Source: an uncultured Roseovarius sp.
GTDB taxonomy: Bacteria; Pseudomonadota; Alphaproteobacteria; Rhodobacterales; Rhodobacteraceae
NCBI GenBank assembly: GCA_947499555.1
Contig: CANMOU010000001.1
Coordinates: 1,116,001 to 1,180,000 of the forward strand
DNA length: 64,000 nt
Direction of reading: 5' to 3'
The notes under the pieces are model-generated. The model made no database searches and was not told the DNA's origin. It was given only the letters and a program-made list of their open reading frames with translations. Position numbers and translations under genes: made by a program. Below, piece by piece: positions 33,151-42,719 of the stretch; position 1 is the stretch's first letter; every line of letters starts with the position of its first letter.

Positions 33151-33357
33151 ATGCCAACAGGCACCGTGAAATGGTTCAACACGACGAAAGGGTACGGATT
33201 TATCGCACCCGATGAAGGCGGCAAGGACGTCTTTGTGCATATCAGTCAGGTCGAGCGGTCCGGCCTGACGGGTTTGGCCGATAACCAAAAGGTCGGTTAC
33301 GAGCTTGAAGAAGGACGCGACGGACGTCAAATGGCGGCGGATATCAAGCCGCTCTGA
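33151..33357 (+). CDS. Cold shock protein (CspA family)
   Basis: A 68-residue cold-shock domain protein that binds single-stranded RNA and DNA. The RNA-binding motifs are GTVKWFNTTKGYGFIAPDEGGKDVFVHISQVERSG, with RNP1-like KGYGFI and RNP2-like VFVHI. The length is typical for CspA proteins. A loose stem, GGGTCAGGCT with AGCCTGAACCC, follows at about 33383-33413 and may end both this gene and the convergent folA. Confidence 0.95.
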   Translation: MPTGTVKWFNTTKGYGFIAPDEGGKDVFVHISQVERSGLTGLADNQKVGYELEEGRDGRQMAADIKPL

Positions 33358-33427
33358 GCCATTGGCAAAACCGTTTTGAAATCGGGTCAGGCTGCAAAAC
33401 CAGCCTGAACCCAAGTTGCCCTGCGCG

Positions 33428-33916
33428 TCAGCTGCAGCTCAGATACTCCACCAACTCCGCCCTCGGCGCGTCGTGGCGCAAAGGAAATCTTGTGATCTCT
33501 TGCCAGTCCTCAAGGGCGATGTCGGGAAACCAGGTGTCGGGCTCTTCCACCATCAGATCGACTTCGGTGATCAAAAGCCTCTGGGACATGGGCAGCATGG
33601 CACGGTAGATGCCGGCCCCGCCGACGCCATATATCCGGGCATGCCCGGCTTGCAGCGCGGCTTCAATCGCGGCATCCACCGACGGCAACACGTGCTCTGC
33701 CCCCTCCGGCGCCCCCGATGACACCACCAGATTGAGCCGGTTTTTCAGGGGCCGCGCGACTGTCGGCAGACTGTTCCAGGTATTGCGCCCCATGATGACC
33801 GCGGCACCCGTTGTCTCGCGCTGAAAGAACTTGAGGTCTTCGGGGATGTGCCACGGGATGTCGCCGCCTCGGCCAATCGCACCATCGCGATCCCGCGCCA
33901 CAATCAAGCTTATCAT
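33428..33916 (-). CDS. folA: Dihydrofolate reductase
   Basis: This enzyme reduces dihydrofolate to tetrahydrofolate with NADPH. The 162-residue protein shows [31 protein letters not shown] at the N-terminus and the NADPH loop IYGVGGAGIYRAML. Its start overlaps the thyA stop, so the two are translationally coupled; ThyA produces the dihydrofolate that FolA recycles. C-terminus ends in VEYLSCS. Confidence 0.95.
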   Translation of the reverse strand: MISLIVARDRDGAIGRGGDIPWHIPEDLKFFQRETTGAAVIMGRNTWNSLPTVARPLKNRLNLVVSSGAPEGAEHVLPSVDAAIEAALQAGHARIYGVGGAGIYRAMLPMSQRLLITEVDLMVEEPDTWFPDIALEDWQEITRFPLRHDAPRAELVEYLSCS

Positions 33917-34737
33917 CAGACCGCCACCGGTGCCGCGATATGGGGATCAGGGTCGTATTCGGCGATCTCGAAATCCTCGAATTTGAACTCGAAAATCGAG
34001 CTGACATCACGCTTGATTTGCAATCTCGGCAATGTCTTTGGCTCGCGCGTCAGCTGCAGCTTCACCTGTTCCATATGGTTTGAATAGATATGCGCATCGC
34101 CAATCGTATGCACGAAATCCCCTGCCTCGTAGCCCGTCACATGCGCCAGCATTTCCAGAAGCAACGCGTAGGAGGCAATGTTGAATGGGACACCAAGGAA
34201 CATATCCGCCGAGCGCTGATAAAGTTGCAAATGCATTTTCCGCCCGATGATCCGCACCTGCCAAAGCGTATGGCAGGGTGGCAGCGCCATAACAGGCACA
34301 TCGCCGGGGTTCCAGGCCGACACGATAAGCCTGCGGCTGTCCGGCGTCGTTTTGATCATCTCGATCAGGTTGGCGATCTGGTCTATTTCATTGCGGCGGA
34401 AAAGCGCGGGATCATCTGTGGGCTCAAGCGCGGGAAAGCGCCGCCATTGATGGCCATAGACCGGGCCCAGATCACCGCTCTCATCGGCCCATTCATCCCA
34501 GATAGAGACGCCGTTCTCCTTCAGATACCGGATGTTTGTATCGCCGGACAGGAACCACAAAAGCTCATGAATGATTGACTTAAGATGTAGCTTCTTGGTT
34601 GTCACAAGAGGAAACCCATCAGAAAGCGGATAGCGCGACTGCAAACCAAAGGCCGATAGCGTGCCGGTGCCCGTGCGATCCGATGAGGCTTCACCGGTTT
34701 CCAATACATGGCGCAGGGCGTCGTGATATTGCTGCAT
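33916..34737 (-). CDS. thyA: Thymidylate synthase
   Basis: This enzyme methylates dUMP to dTMP using methylenetetrahydrofolate and yields dihydrofolate. The 273-residue protein carries the nucleophile loop [12 protein letters not shown] with Cys155, the folate/dUMP site [20 protein letters not shown] and the C-terminal half with [37 protein letters not shown]. It precedes folA with overlapping codons. A 225-base region upstream, before the divergent gloA, contains no obvious gene. Confidence 0.97.
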   Translation of the reverse strand: MQQYHDALRHVLETGEASSDRTGTGTLSAFGLQSRYPLSDGFPLVTTKKLHLKSIIHELLWFLSGDTNIRYLKENGVSIWDEWADESGDLGPVYGHQWRRFPALEPTDDPALFRRNEIDQIANLIEMIKTTPDSRRLIVSAWNPGDVPVMALPPCHTLWQVRIIGRKMHLQLYQRSADMFLGVPFNIASYALLLEMLAHVTGYEAGDFVHTIGDAHIYSNHMEQVKLQLTREPKTLPRLQIKRDVSSIFEFKFEDFEIAEYDPDPHIAAPVAV

Positions 34738-34962
34738 AGTCTGGCGGTCCGATGCTGAAAGCCGGGGCGCACACCCCGCAACTGAGTCGTCCTTTACTAT
34801 ATATGGCCTCTTCTTGACGCGGAACCTCTATATCAGGTGGGGTTTCGTCCTTTTGCCCTGCACCACCCCTGTCGCGCCAGTGACTACATCACGAAGCCGT
34901 CGTTGGACTCGTCCGTCAATTCCGCTACCTCTTGAATAACGTGGAAAAACAGGGAGAACCCT

Positions 34963-35391
34963 ATGGGTTTGAAATATCTGCACACGATGGTCCGGGTGAA
35001 GGATCTTGAGGCGTCAATGGCGTTTTACAAGCTTCTGGGGCTGAAAGAGACGCGCCGTTACGACAATGACGGCGGGCGGTTCTCGTTGATCTTCATGGCG
35101 CCTGAAGGGCAGGAAGACTGCCCCGTTGAACTGACCTATAACTGGGACGGCGATGATGCCCTGCCTTCTGACAGCCGCCACTTTGGCCATCTCGCCTATT
35201 CGGTCGACAATATTTACGAGACCTGCCAGCACCTGATGGACAATGGTGTCACCATCAACCGTCCGCCCCGCGACGGTCGCATGGCCTTTGTGCGCAGCCC
35301 CGACAACATCTCGGTCGAGCTTTTGCAGGCCGGTGAAGCGCTGCCTCCCGCTGAGCCGTGGAGCAGCATGGAAAACACAGGCCATTGGTAA
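34963..35391 (+). CDS. gloA: Lactoylglutathione lyase (glyoxalase I)
   Basis: A metal-dependent enzyme that isomerises the methylglyoxal-glutathione hemithioacetal to lactoylglutathione. The 142-residue protein begins MGLKYLHTMVRVKDLEASMAFYKLLGLKE. The four metal ligands are His in LHTMV, Glu in VELTYN, His in FGHLAY and Glu in SVELLQ. The vicinal-oxygen-chelate fold is single-domain, as in bacterial GloA. The following gene overlaps its 3' end. Confidence 0.95.
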   Translation: MGLKYLHTMVRVKDLEASMAFYKLLGLKETRRYDNDGGRFSLIFMAPEGQEDCPVELTYNWDGDDALPSDSRHFGHLAYSVDNIYETCQHLMDNGVTINRPPRDGRMAFVRSPDNISVELLQAGEALPPAEPWSSMENTGHW

Positions 35392-35999
35392 GGCGTTCGC
35401 CCCTGGCCTGGGCGGCGGCGCTGGCGCTGTGGCCCTTTGCGGCGCAGGCCGATCCGCTGGCCGACGCGGCGGCAAGTCAGGTCGGCGTCACGGTTTTCTA
35501 TGATCCGTCTTATCAGGGACTGTCCTATCCCGGCGGTGACATCCCGCGCGACCGGGGGGTCTGCACCGACGTGGTGATCCGGGCCCTGCGCGACGCGCAT
35601 AGCATTGATCTGCAGGTGGCGGTGAACCGCGATATGAAGGCCGATTTCTCGGCCTATCCGGCGATCTGGGGCCTTAGCACAACCGACCGCAACATCGACC
35701 ATCGTCGCGTGCCCAACCTGGAAACGCTGTTGCAGCGCATAGGGGCCGCGAAACCGGCCAGCGACGATCCTTCGGATTTTGCACCCGGCGATATCGTAAG
35801 CTGGCGTCTGAAAGGCTCAAACCTGCCGCATATCGGCATTGTCAGCACACAGCGCAGCGCGGATGGTGCGCGTCCGCTTATCACCCACAATATCGGATGG
35901 GGGACGCGAACCGAGGACATCCTGTTTGAACACCAGATGGTTCTGCGCGCACGTCTCGACGACCACGCCCGCGCCCGGTTGCGCGCCTTGTCGGAGTAA
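35358..35999 (+). CDS. DUF1287 domain protein, exported
   Basis: A 213-residue protein of the DUF1287 family, possibly NlpC/P60-related papain-like fold. A signal-type stretch PLAWAAALALWPFAAQA precedes DPLADAAASQVGVTVFYDPSYQGLSYPGGDIPRDRGVCTDVVIRALRDA, where the C-T-D-V-V/I motif contains the presumed catalytic Cys. LPHIGIVST contains a conserved His. GTG 35358 is the far start inside gloA; TTG 35385 gives a shorter, more normal signal peptide and is possible. The next two DUF1194 genes follow on the same strand. Confidence 0.75.
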   Translation: MEQHGKHRPLVRRSPLAWAAALALWPFAAQADPLADAAASQVGVTVFYDPSYQGLSYPGGDIPRDRGVCTDVVIRALRDAHSIDLQVAVNRDMKADFSAYPAIWGLSTTDRNIDHRRVPNLETLLQRIGAAKPASDDPSDFAPGDIVSWRLKGSNLPHIGIVSTQRSADGARPLITHNIGWGTRTEDILFEHQMVLRARLDDHARARLRALSE

Positions 36000-36004
36000 G
36001 TGGC

Positions 36005-36715
36005 GTGGTGCGATGGGTCTTGTCCCTTGTCCTCGGCGCCACATGTCTTGGCGCACCGCTGCAAGCCATCGCGCAGGACTGCCGGCTGGCGCTTGTTCTG
36101 GCGGTTGATGTCTCATCCTCGGTCGACGCCCGCGAATATGATCTGCAACGGATCGGGCTTGCCGCCGCGCTTGACGCCGATGAGGTGCGCCATGCGATCC
36201 TGTCCGGCGCGCCGGGGGTCGTGGCGCTGGCCGTCTATGAATGGAGCGGATTTTACCAGCACAAGCTTCAGCTGGACTGGACGATCCTGGACAGCGATGC
36301 GGCCATCACCGACGCCGCGACGACCATTGCCCGGATGGAGCGCAGCCATGATGATTTTCCGACCTCGCTTGGTCCGGCCTTGGGTTTTGGTGCGTCACTT
36401 CTGGAACGGGCCCCGCGTTGCACACGAAAGGTGATCGACGTGTCTGGTGACGGGGTGAACAATTACCGCTACGGCCCGCGCGAGGCCTACAAGCACTTCC
36501 CGCTCCAGGACGTGACGGTGAACGGGCTGGTGATCCTGGGCGAGGATGCAGGCGTTCTGGCCTATTATGGATCGGAAGTGTTGCATGGGCCGGGCGCGTT
36601 TCTGGTTGTGGCCAACGGGTTTGACGAGTTCCAGGAAGCCATGACCAAGAAACTTTATCGCGAAATCAATGATATCGTCCTGGGCCGCGCGCCGGCCGCG
36701 CTTGAGCCGGGATGA
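36005..36715 (+). CDS. DUF1194 (von Willebrand A-like) secreted protein, copy 1
   Basis: A 236-residue protein with a signal peptide (MVRWVLSLVLGATCLGAPLQAIAQ) and the DUF1194 von Willebrand factor A-like fold. LAVDVSSSVDAREYDLQ corresponds to the DxSxS metal-ion-dependent adhesion motif, and DVSGDGVNN is a second acidic loop. Start is GTG 36005, 5 bases after the DUF1287 stop. It overlaps the next gene by ATGA. The family has no known biochemical function; the VWA fold suggests metal-dependent protein binding in the periplasm. Confidence 0.85.
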   Translation: MVRWVLSLVLGATCLGAPLQAIAQDCRLALVLAVDVSSSVDAREYDLQRIGLAAALDADEVRHAILSGAPGVVALAVYEWSGFYQHKLQLDWTILDSDAAITDAATTIARMERSHDDFPTSLGPALGFGASLLERAPRCTRKVIDVSGDGVNNYRYGPREAYKHFPLQDVTVNGLVILGEDAGVLAYYGSEVLHGPGAFLVVANGFDEFQEAMTKKLYREINDIVLGRAPAALEPG

Positions 36716-37449
36716 TCCGCACTACACTCTTGAGCCTTGCGATGCTGATTGCCGGGGCCGCCGCCCAAGCACAGTGCCGTCAGGCGCTGGCGCTTGGTTT
36801 TGATGTCTCAGGCTCCGTGGATGAGCGTGAATACCGACTGCAGCTTGATGGTCTGGCCACGGCGCTGTCAGATGCAGAAGTGCGCCAAACTTTTCTCGCC
36901 GCACCGCAAATTCCGGTCCGGCTGATGATGTATGAATGGAGCGGGCCGCAGGATCAGCGCATCGTCATACCCTGGACGACCATCGAGAATGCAGAAGATC
37001 TTGATCGGATCATCGCCAGCCTGCGCAGCGCGCCTTTGACCCGCGAGCGGGACAACAACACCGCCATATCTGCCGCCATGCTCTTTGGCGCGCAAGAGTT
37101 GGATCGCCAGAGCGAATGCTGGCAGAAGACACTTGATATCTCGGGTGATGGACCAGCCAATATCGGCGCGCATCCTCAAACGGTAACCGAAGATTTTCTT
37201 GGCGGTATCACGGTGAACGGGCTGGTGATTGTGCCCAATTCGCGTGCCAACATCTCCAAGAACCGGACCAACGCCAAGACTTTGCTCACCTACTACACGA
37301 CCTATGTCATTCGGGGTCCCGCCGCTTTCGTTGAAACGGCCGAGGACCACACCGTCTTTGCCGAGGCCATGAAGCGCAAGCTGATCCGGGAATTGCAGCT
37401 GCCCAACCTGTCCTCACTCCGACAGGCCGCGCAGGGCCAAGTTCAGTAG
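36712..37449 (+). CDS. DUF1194 (von Willebrand A-like) secreted protein, copy 2
   Basis: A 245-residue paralogue of the preceding gene, beginning with signal peptide MIRTTLLSLAMLIAGAAAQA. The MIDAS-like motif is GFDVSGSVDEREYRLQ, followed by DISGDGPANIG. The two copies share VNGLVI but have distinct loop sequences, so they could form a heterodimer. It ends overlapping the convergent MarR gene by 7 bases. The tandem pair is inferred to be an old duplication. Confidence 0.85.
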   Translation: MIRTTLLSLAMLIAGAAAQAQCRQALALGFDVSGSVDEREYRLQLDGLATALSDAEVRQTFLAAPQIPVRLMMYEWSGPQDQRIVIPWTTIENAEDLDRIIASLRSAPLTRERDNNTAISAAMLFGAQELDRQSECWQKTLDISGDGPANIGAHPQTVTEDFLGGITVNGLVIVPNSRANISKNRTNAKTLLTYYTTYVIRGPAAFVETAEDHTVFAEAMKRKLIRELQLPNLSSLRQAAQGQVQ

Positions 37450-37943
37450 ATATACCGGATCTGATCCGCCCAGTACCGCTCAACCCGGCGCAGGGATGTG
37501 GTGATCATGTCAATCCCGTCATTGCCCAGAACACCCTTGCTTTCGAGGCCCTCGGCATGCCGCTCAAACAATGTGGCCACGACATCACGGATCCCCCGGC
37601 CCTTCTCTGTCAGGCGCACCCGCACGGAGCGGCGGTCAATCTCGCAGCGCTGATGGTGCATATACCCCATCTCCACCAGCTTCTTGAGGTTGTAGCTCAC
37701 ATTGCTGCCCTGATAATAACCGCGCGTCTTAAGCTCACCGGCGGTTACTTCATTGTCGTTGATGTTAAACAACAAAAGCGCCTGCACGGCGTTGATGTCG
37801 AGGATACCCACGCGCTCAAACTCATCTTTGATGACATCCAGCAACAACCGGTGCAATCGCTCAACCAGAGCCAGCGCATCGAGGTAATTGTTGATGAAAC
37901 CGTCGCTCTTGGACTGAGCTGACAGGCTTGATTGAAAACTCAT
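37443..37943 (-). CDS. MarR-family regulator, LdtR-like
   Basis: A 166-residue winged-helix MarR regulator. The segment DINAVQALLLFNINDNEVTAGELKTRGYYQGSNVSYNLKKLVEMGYM closely matches what I remember of LdtR from Liberibacter and related alphaproteobacteria, a regulator of L,D-transpeptidase and cell-envelope genes. The wing is HHQRCEIDRRSVRVRLTEKGRGIRD. No L,D-transpeptidase gene is adjacent. It converges on DUF1194 copy 2 with a 7-base overlap. Confidence 0.85.
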   Translation of the reverse strand: MSFQSSLSAQSKSDGFINNYLDALALVERLHRLLLDVIKDEFERVGILDINAVQALLLFNINDNEVTAGELKTRGYYQGSNVSYNLKKLVEMGYMHHQRCEIDRRSVRVRLTEKGRGIRDVVATLFERHAEGLESKGVLGNDGIDMITTSLRRVERYWADQIRYIY

Positions 37944-38023
37944 TATTCTTCTCCGTACGAAACCGCTCGACGGCAGTCCTGACGGAAAATGCCCAATAAT
38001 CAGTTAAATGCAGGCAATAACGC

Positions 38024-38296
38024 CTAAAATGCGTTGGAATTTGGTGCGGTGACGCGGGCAATACGCGCGGTCATAATTCTAAAACGTTCCGGCGCGGCGG
38101 CCTGTCCGCTGATCCACAGGTAAAGGTCTTGATCGTTTTCCTCAAGCAGGGCCTCATAAAGGTCAAGCTCATCGGTGCTCAATTCCGCCAGATGCGCCTC
38201 GGCGAAGCGCATCAGAAGGATATCCATCTCTTTTGTGCCGCGCCGCATAGAACGCATGTGCAGACGCTTAAGACGTGTATCAAGCGTTTCGGACAC
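38024..38296 (-). CDS. sdhE: FAD assembly factor for succinate dehydrogenase (SdhE)
   Basis: A 90-residue protein of the SdhE (Sdh5/DUF339) family, which attaches FAD covalently to succinate dehydrogenase. The signature is RSMRRGTKEMDILLMRF (about 15-31; usual RGxxE). The C-terminal helix includes LYEALLEENDQDLYLWISGQ. It is cytoplasmic. It follows the XRE regulator gene on the same strand by 9 bases. Confidence 0.92.
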   Translation of the reverse strand: MSETLDTRLKRLHMRSMRRGTKEMDILLMRFAEAHLAELSTDELDLYEALLEENDQDLYLWISGQAAAPERFRIMTARIARVTAPNSNAF

Positions 38297-38305
38297 GGTT
38301 GCGGC

Positions 38306-38704
38306 TCAGGCCTCAGCGCTTTCGCGCACCAATGCCCGCATTGTCGTCTCAAGCCGGGCCAGACGATCTGCCGAGGCCGATAGCTGCCCGCGCACCTCAC
38401 GGATTTCCGCGAAAAGATCCGACACATTTGTCTCTGGTACAGCATCAGGCTCGGCCGGGCTTGGACCATCTCCGCTGATTAACCAAAGCAACGACACGTT
38501 CAAAACCCCTGCCAGCATTGACAGTTTATTCGCGCGCGGCTCATTGAGATCTTCTTCCCACGCCTTCAACGTCTTCAGCTTGACGCCAAGACGGCGCGCA
38601 AGATCATCCTGCGACATGCCAGCCGCCTCTCGCGCTCCGGCAACCCGGTCGCCAAATGTTGTCGCTTGGGGGTGATACCAGTCAATTTTTTCTGCTTCGC
38701 TCAT
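38306..38704 (-). CDS. XRE-family helix-turn-helix regulator
   Basis: A 132-residue DNA-binding protein. The HTH is GDRVAGAREAAGMSQDDLARRLGVKLKTLKAWEEDLNEPRANKLSMLAGVLNVSLLWLISGD, typical of Cro/C1-type domains. A C-terminal acidic helix (VSDLFAEIREVRGQLSASADRLARLETTMRAL) may form a coiled coil. The start MSEAEKIDWYHPQATTFGD at 38704 is chosen; an ATG at 38761 is also in frame. It is divergent from aspartate aminotransferase and 9 bases upstream of sdhE. Confidence 0.85.
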   Translation of the reverse strand: MSEAEKIDWYHPQATTFGDRVAGAREAAGMSQDDLARRLGVKLKTLKAWEEDLNEPRANKLSMLAGVLNVSLLWLISGDGPSPAEPDAVPETNVSDLFAEIREVRGQLSASADRLARLETTMRALVRESAEA

Positions 38705-38746
38705 TGCTCGCCTTTCGGGCGCGGACGCCTCGATATGATAACTTGA

Positions 38747-40006
<1,260 letters not shown>

Positions 40007-40040
40007 ACCTGCATGTCAGGGCCAAATACCGGAGCAAAAT

Positions 40041-40454
40041 GTGAGCGGCGAGCTTCCAGACTACTATTTCCGTGTCCGCGAAAACGGCGCCTTCGTCTTT
40101 CGTGTAGACACCGAAAACCGTCAACGCCGCATCGAGATGGACCAGATCGCGGTGGTCAATATCCGCAACGGACAGATCAAGCCTCATGGCGAGCGGGAGC
40201 TGAGCGAAGAGGATCTGAGCGCCATCCAGACCTGGATGGAAGAGCGCACTGCGTTATTGGCCAGGCGCGATATCGACGATATCCATCGCGCAGTGGATTA
40301 CCTCAACACCACCACCCATTGGGCACAAACGCGAGCCAGCGATGAAGACCTCGAGGCCGTCACCGACGCGCTTTTGCTGGCCATGCATGATCTGCGCGCG
40401 GTTCTCGTGCGCAAGAAAGCGGATCGGCTTTTGGCCGAGTCAAAAGACGATTAG
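40041..40454 (+). CDS. Conserved hypothetical protein
   Basis: A 137-residue soluble protein, GTG start at 40041 after GGAGC. It begins MSGELPDYYFRVRENGAFVFRVDTENRQRRIEMDQIAVVNIRNGQIKPHGERELSEED and continues into long helices rich in Arg, Glu and Ala (ALLARRDIDDIHRAVDYLNTTTHWAQTRASDEDLEAVTDALLLAMHDLRAVLVRKKADRL). No family is recognised. It lies 34 bases after the aspartate aminotransferase and may share its transcript. It converges on the acyl-CoA synthetase gene. Confidence 0.6.
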   Translation: MSGELPDYYFRVRENGAFVFRVDTENRQRRIEMDQIAVVNIRNGQIKPHGERELSEEDLSAIQTWMEERTALLARRDIDDIHRAVDYLNTTTHWAQTRASDEDLEAVTDALLLAMHDLRAVLVRKKADRLLAESKDD

Positions 40455-40464
40455 TTAAATGAAT

Positions 40465-41934
40465 TCAATTTCTTGAAAGACGTTCCCGAAGCACTGTCTT
40501 GAGCACTTTTCCGTAGCTGTTTTTGGGGATTTCGGTCACGAAGACATAGGCCTTGGGCCGCTTGAAACGCGCGATATTCGCAAGGCAGTGCGCATCAAGA
40601 TCCGCGTCCTCCAATCCCCCCGTACGTGACACAACAAACGCCACAACCTCTTCTCCCCAGGCATTCGATGCACGGCCCACGACCGACACCTCGGCAACAT
40701 CCGGGTGGGTCAAAAGCACCTCTTCAATCTCGCGCGGGTAGATGTTCTGACCGCCGGAAATGATCATGTCCTTGGACCGGTCCACCAGCGTCAGATATCC
40801 GTCATTGTCCAGGTGCCCCATGTCACCCGTCTTGAGCCAGCCCGCGCGCAGCGTCTTTGCGGTGGCGTCGGGGTTTTGCCAATATCCGGGCATGACCAGA
40901 TCGCCGGACACCTCAACCTCACCTGACTCTCCCGGCTTCAGGATATTGCCAGAAACATCTGTAATTCTTATAGAAACCCCGGCTTGCGCCTGCCCGACTG
41001 TGGTCAGTTTTCGCTCTGCTGCAATGTCTTCCCGTCGCAAAGCGGTGATCCCCATCGGGGCCTCGCCCTGCCCGTAAATCTGCAGAAACACAGGGCCGAA
41101 ATGATCAAGCGCTGCCCGCAGGTCGGCCTCGTAAAGCGGCCCGCCGCCCAGCACCACGCTGCGCAATCCCTGCCCATCCCGGCCATGCCCCCGCGCAAAC
41201 CTGGTCAGCCGCACCAGCATCGTGGGCGCTGCAAAAAGATGCAGTCGGCCAAAATATGCGGCCATATCAAGCAGTTCCTCTGGGTCAAACCCACCCGAGA
41301 CAGGCACCACATGCCGCGCGCCGCACATCACATGCACCAGCGCATAAAGCCCCGCCCCGTGGCTCATCGGCGCGGCATAAAGCGTGGCATCCTCGGACGT
41401 GACCTGATCCACGGAAACAAGGTAGCTTTCGGTCACAACCCGCAACATGCCATGGGTGATTTGCACACCTTTCGGCCGCCCTGTCGTCCCGGATGTATAG
41501 AAAAGCCAGGCCAGCGCGTCCGGCTTGCAAGGTGTCACGCCCGGCACCGGCTCTGCCATAACCTCATGCGGCTCCACCACCTCAACCACGCATTTCAAGG
41601 CCTCTGCCTGCTCTCCCGTGGCCAGACATAAAGACGCGCCCGCATTCTCGATGATCCACCCCGCCTCTTTGCCGTGCAGGCGCGCGTTGATCGGCACAGC
41701 GGCCATACCGGCCATCCAGATGCCAAAGAGCGCGATCAGGTAATCAGGATGATTTCCCATGAAAATCGCGACGCGGTCTCCCGGCCTGTGACCTCTGGCG
41801 ACAAGCCCGCCTGCCATCCGCGCCGCGCGATCATAGAAACCGGCATAGTCACACACGTGTGTCCGGCCATGAAATATTGCTGTCGCGCTTCCGCGCGCTC
41901 GTGCCTGATCTTCCAGCCATGTCGCGATGTTCAT
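40465..41934 (-). CDS. AMP-forming acyl-CoA synthetase family protein
   Basis: A member of the adenylate-forming superfamily of 489 residues that activates a carboxylic acid with ATP, then forms the thioester with CoA. Motifs: phosphate loop LFYTSGTTGRPKGV, QIYGQGEAPMGIT, TGDMGHLDNDGYLTLVDRSKDMIISGGQNIYPREIEEVL and the C-terminal PKNSYGKVLK lysine motif. ATG 41934 follows GGGAGAGGG. The substrate is not shown; fatty, phenylacetic and methylmalonic type acids are all possible. Divergent from accB, with a 269-base intergenic region. Confidence 0.9.
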   Translation of the reverse strand: MNIATWLEDQARARGSATAIFHGRTHVCDYAGFYDRAARMAGGLVARGHRPGDRVAIFMGNHPDYLIALFGIWMAGMAAVPINARLHGKEAGWIIENAGASLCLATGEQAEALKCVVEVVEPHEVMAEPVPGVTPCKPDALAWLFYTSGTTGRPKGVQITHGMLRVVTESYLVSVDQVTSEDATLYAAPMSHGAGLYALVHVMCGARHVVPVSGGFDPEELLDMAAYFGRLHLFAAPTMLVRLTRFARGHGRDGQGLRSVVLGGGPLYEADLRAALDHFGPVFLQIYGQGEAPMGITALRREDIAAERKLTTVGQAQAGVSIRITDVSGNILKPGESGEVEVSGDLVMPGYWQNPDATAKTLRAGWLKTGDMGHLDNDGYLTLVDRSKDMIISGGQNIYPREIEEVLLTHPDVAEVSVVGRASNAWGEEVVAFVVSRTGGLEDADLDAHCLANIARFKRPKAYVFVTEIPKNSYGKVLKTVLRERLSRN

Positions 41935-42203
41935 GCCCTCTCCCTTCGTACGCAGGAAACCACCAGACGCGGCAAGCGGCAACAGGGCATGCCTCTCAAA
42001 ATCTCCGGCAATATCAGGCCACAACGCCCGAAAGTGGACGTAGCGTCAGCTTTTTGTGATTTCCCCCTCGCAATCACGCGGCAAATACGCCAAATTCCTA
42101 GGCAATTCCGCGCTTTTCAAGGGATGCCCCATCCCCTATAAGCGCGCAAAAAACACGCATGGCCTTTGGGACAAGGCGATCATGCAAGGCACGAGGATAC
42201 AGG

Positions 42204-42707
42204 ATGCCGAATAAATCGCACGAGGCGGATGTCGCCTTTATCAAGGCCCTGGCAGAATTGTTGAATGACAACGACCTGACAGAGCTTGAGGTCAAGCGCG
42301 ACTATAGCGCCGATGACGCGCTCAATGTGCGTGTCAGCCGGAAGCAGAAAGTAATCACGCAGATGGCCGCCGCGCCTGTTGCCGCAGCACCGATGGCTGC
42401 CGCGCCCGCCGCACCGGCCGCAGCCGCAGCACCAGAAGCCGCTTCAGAGCCTGCCGAGGACCCCGCAAGCCATCCCGGCGCGGTGACCTCCCCGATGGTG
42501 GGCACGGTCTACATGCAGGCCGAACCGGGCGCGCCGGCTTTCGTTTCGGTTGGCGATCAGGTCTCGGAAGGTGACACGCTTCTGATCGTGGAGGCGATGA
42601 AAACGATGAACCACATTCCCGCCCCACGCGCAGGCACCGTCAAACGTATTCTGGTCGAAGATGGGGCCGCCATCGAATTTGGCACACCACTGATGATCAT
42701 CGAATAA
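42204..42707 (+). CDS. accB: Biotin carboxyl carrier protein of acetyl-CoA carboxylase
   Basis: The carrier subunit that moves CO2 on biotin between AccC and the carboxyltransferase. The 167-residue protein has an N-terminal helical domain, a long Ala/Pro-rich linker (MAAAPVAAAPMAAAPAAPAA...) and a C-terminal biotinyl domain with VEAMKTMNHIPA, where Lys133 is biotinylated. The start MPNKSHEADVAFIKALAELL at 42204 follows GGATACAGG. It is 12 bases upstream of accC, the usual pairing. Confidence 0.97.
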   Translation: MPNKSHEADVAFIKALAELLNDNDLTELEVKRDYSADDALNVRVSRKQKVITQMAAAPVAAAPMAAAPAAPAAAAAPEAASEPAEDPASHPGAVTSPMVGTVYMQAEPGAPAFVSVGDQVSEGDTLLIVEAMKTMNHIPAPRAGTVKRILVEDGAAIEFGTPLMIIE

Positions 42708-42719
42708 GGTCCTGCGGCG

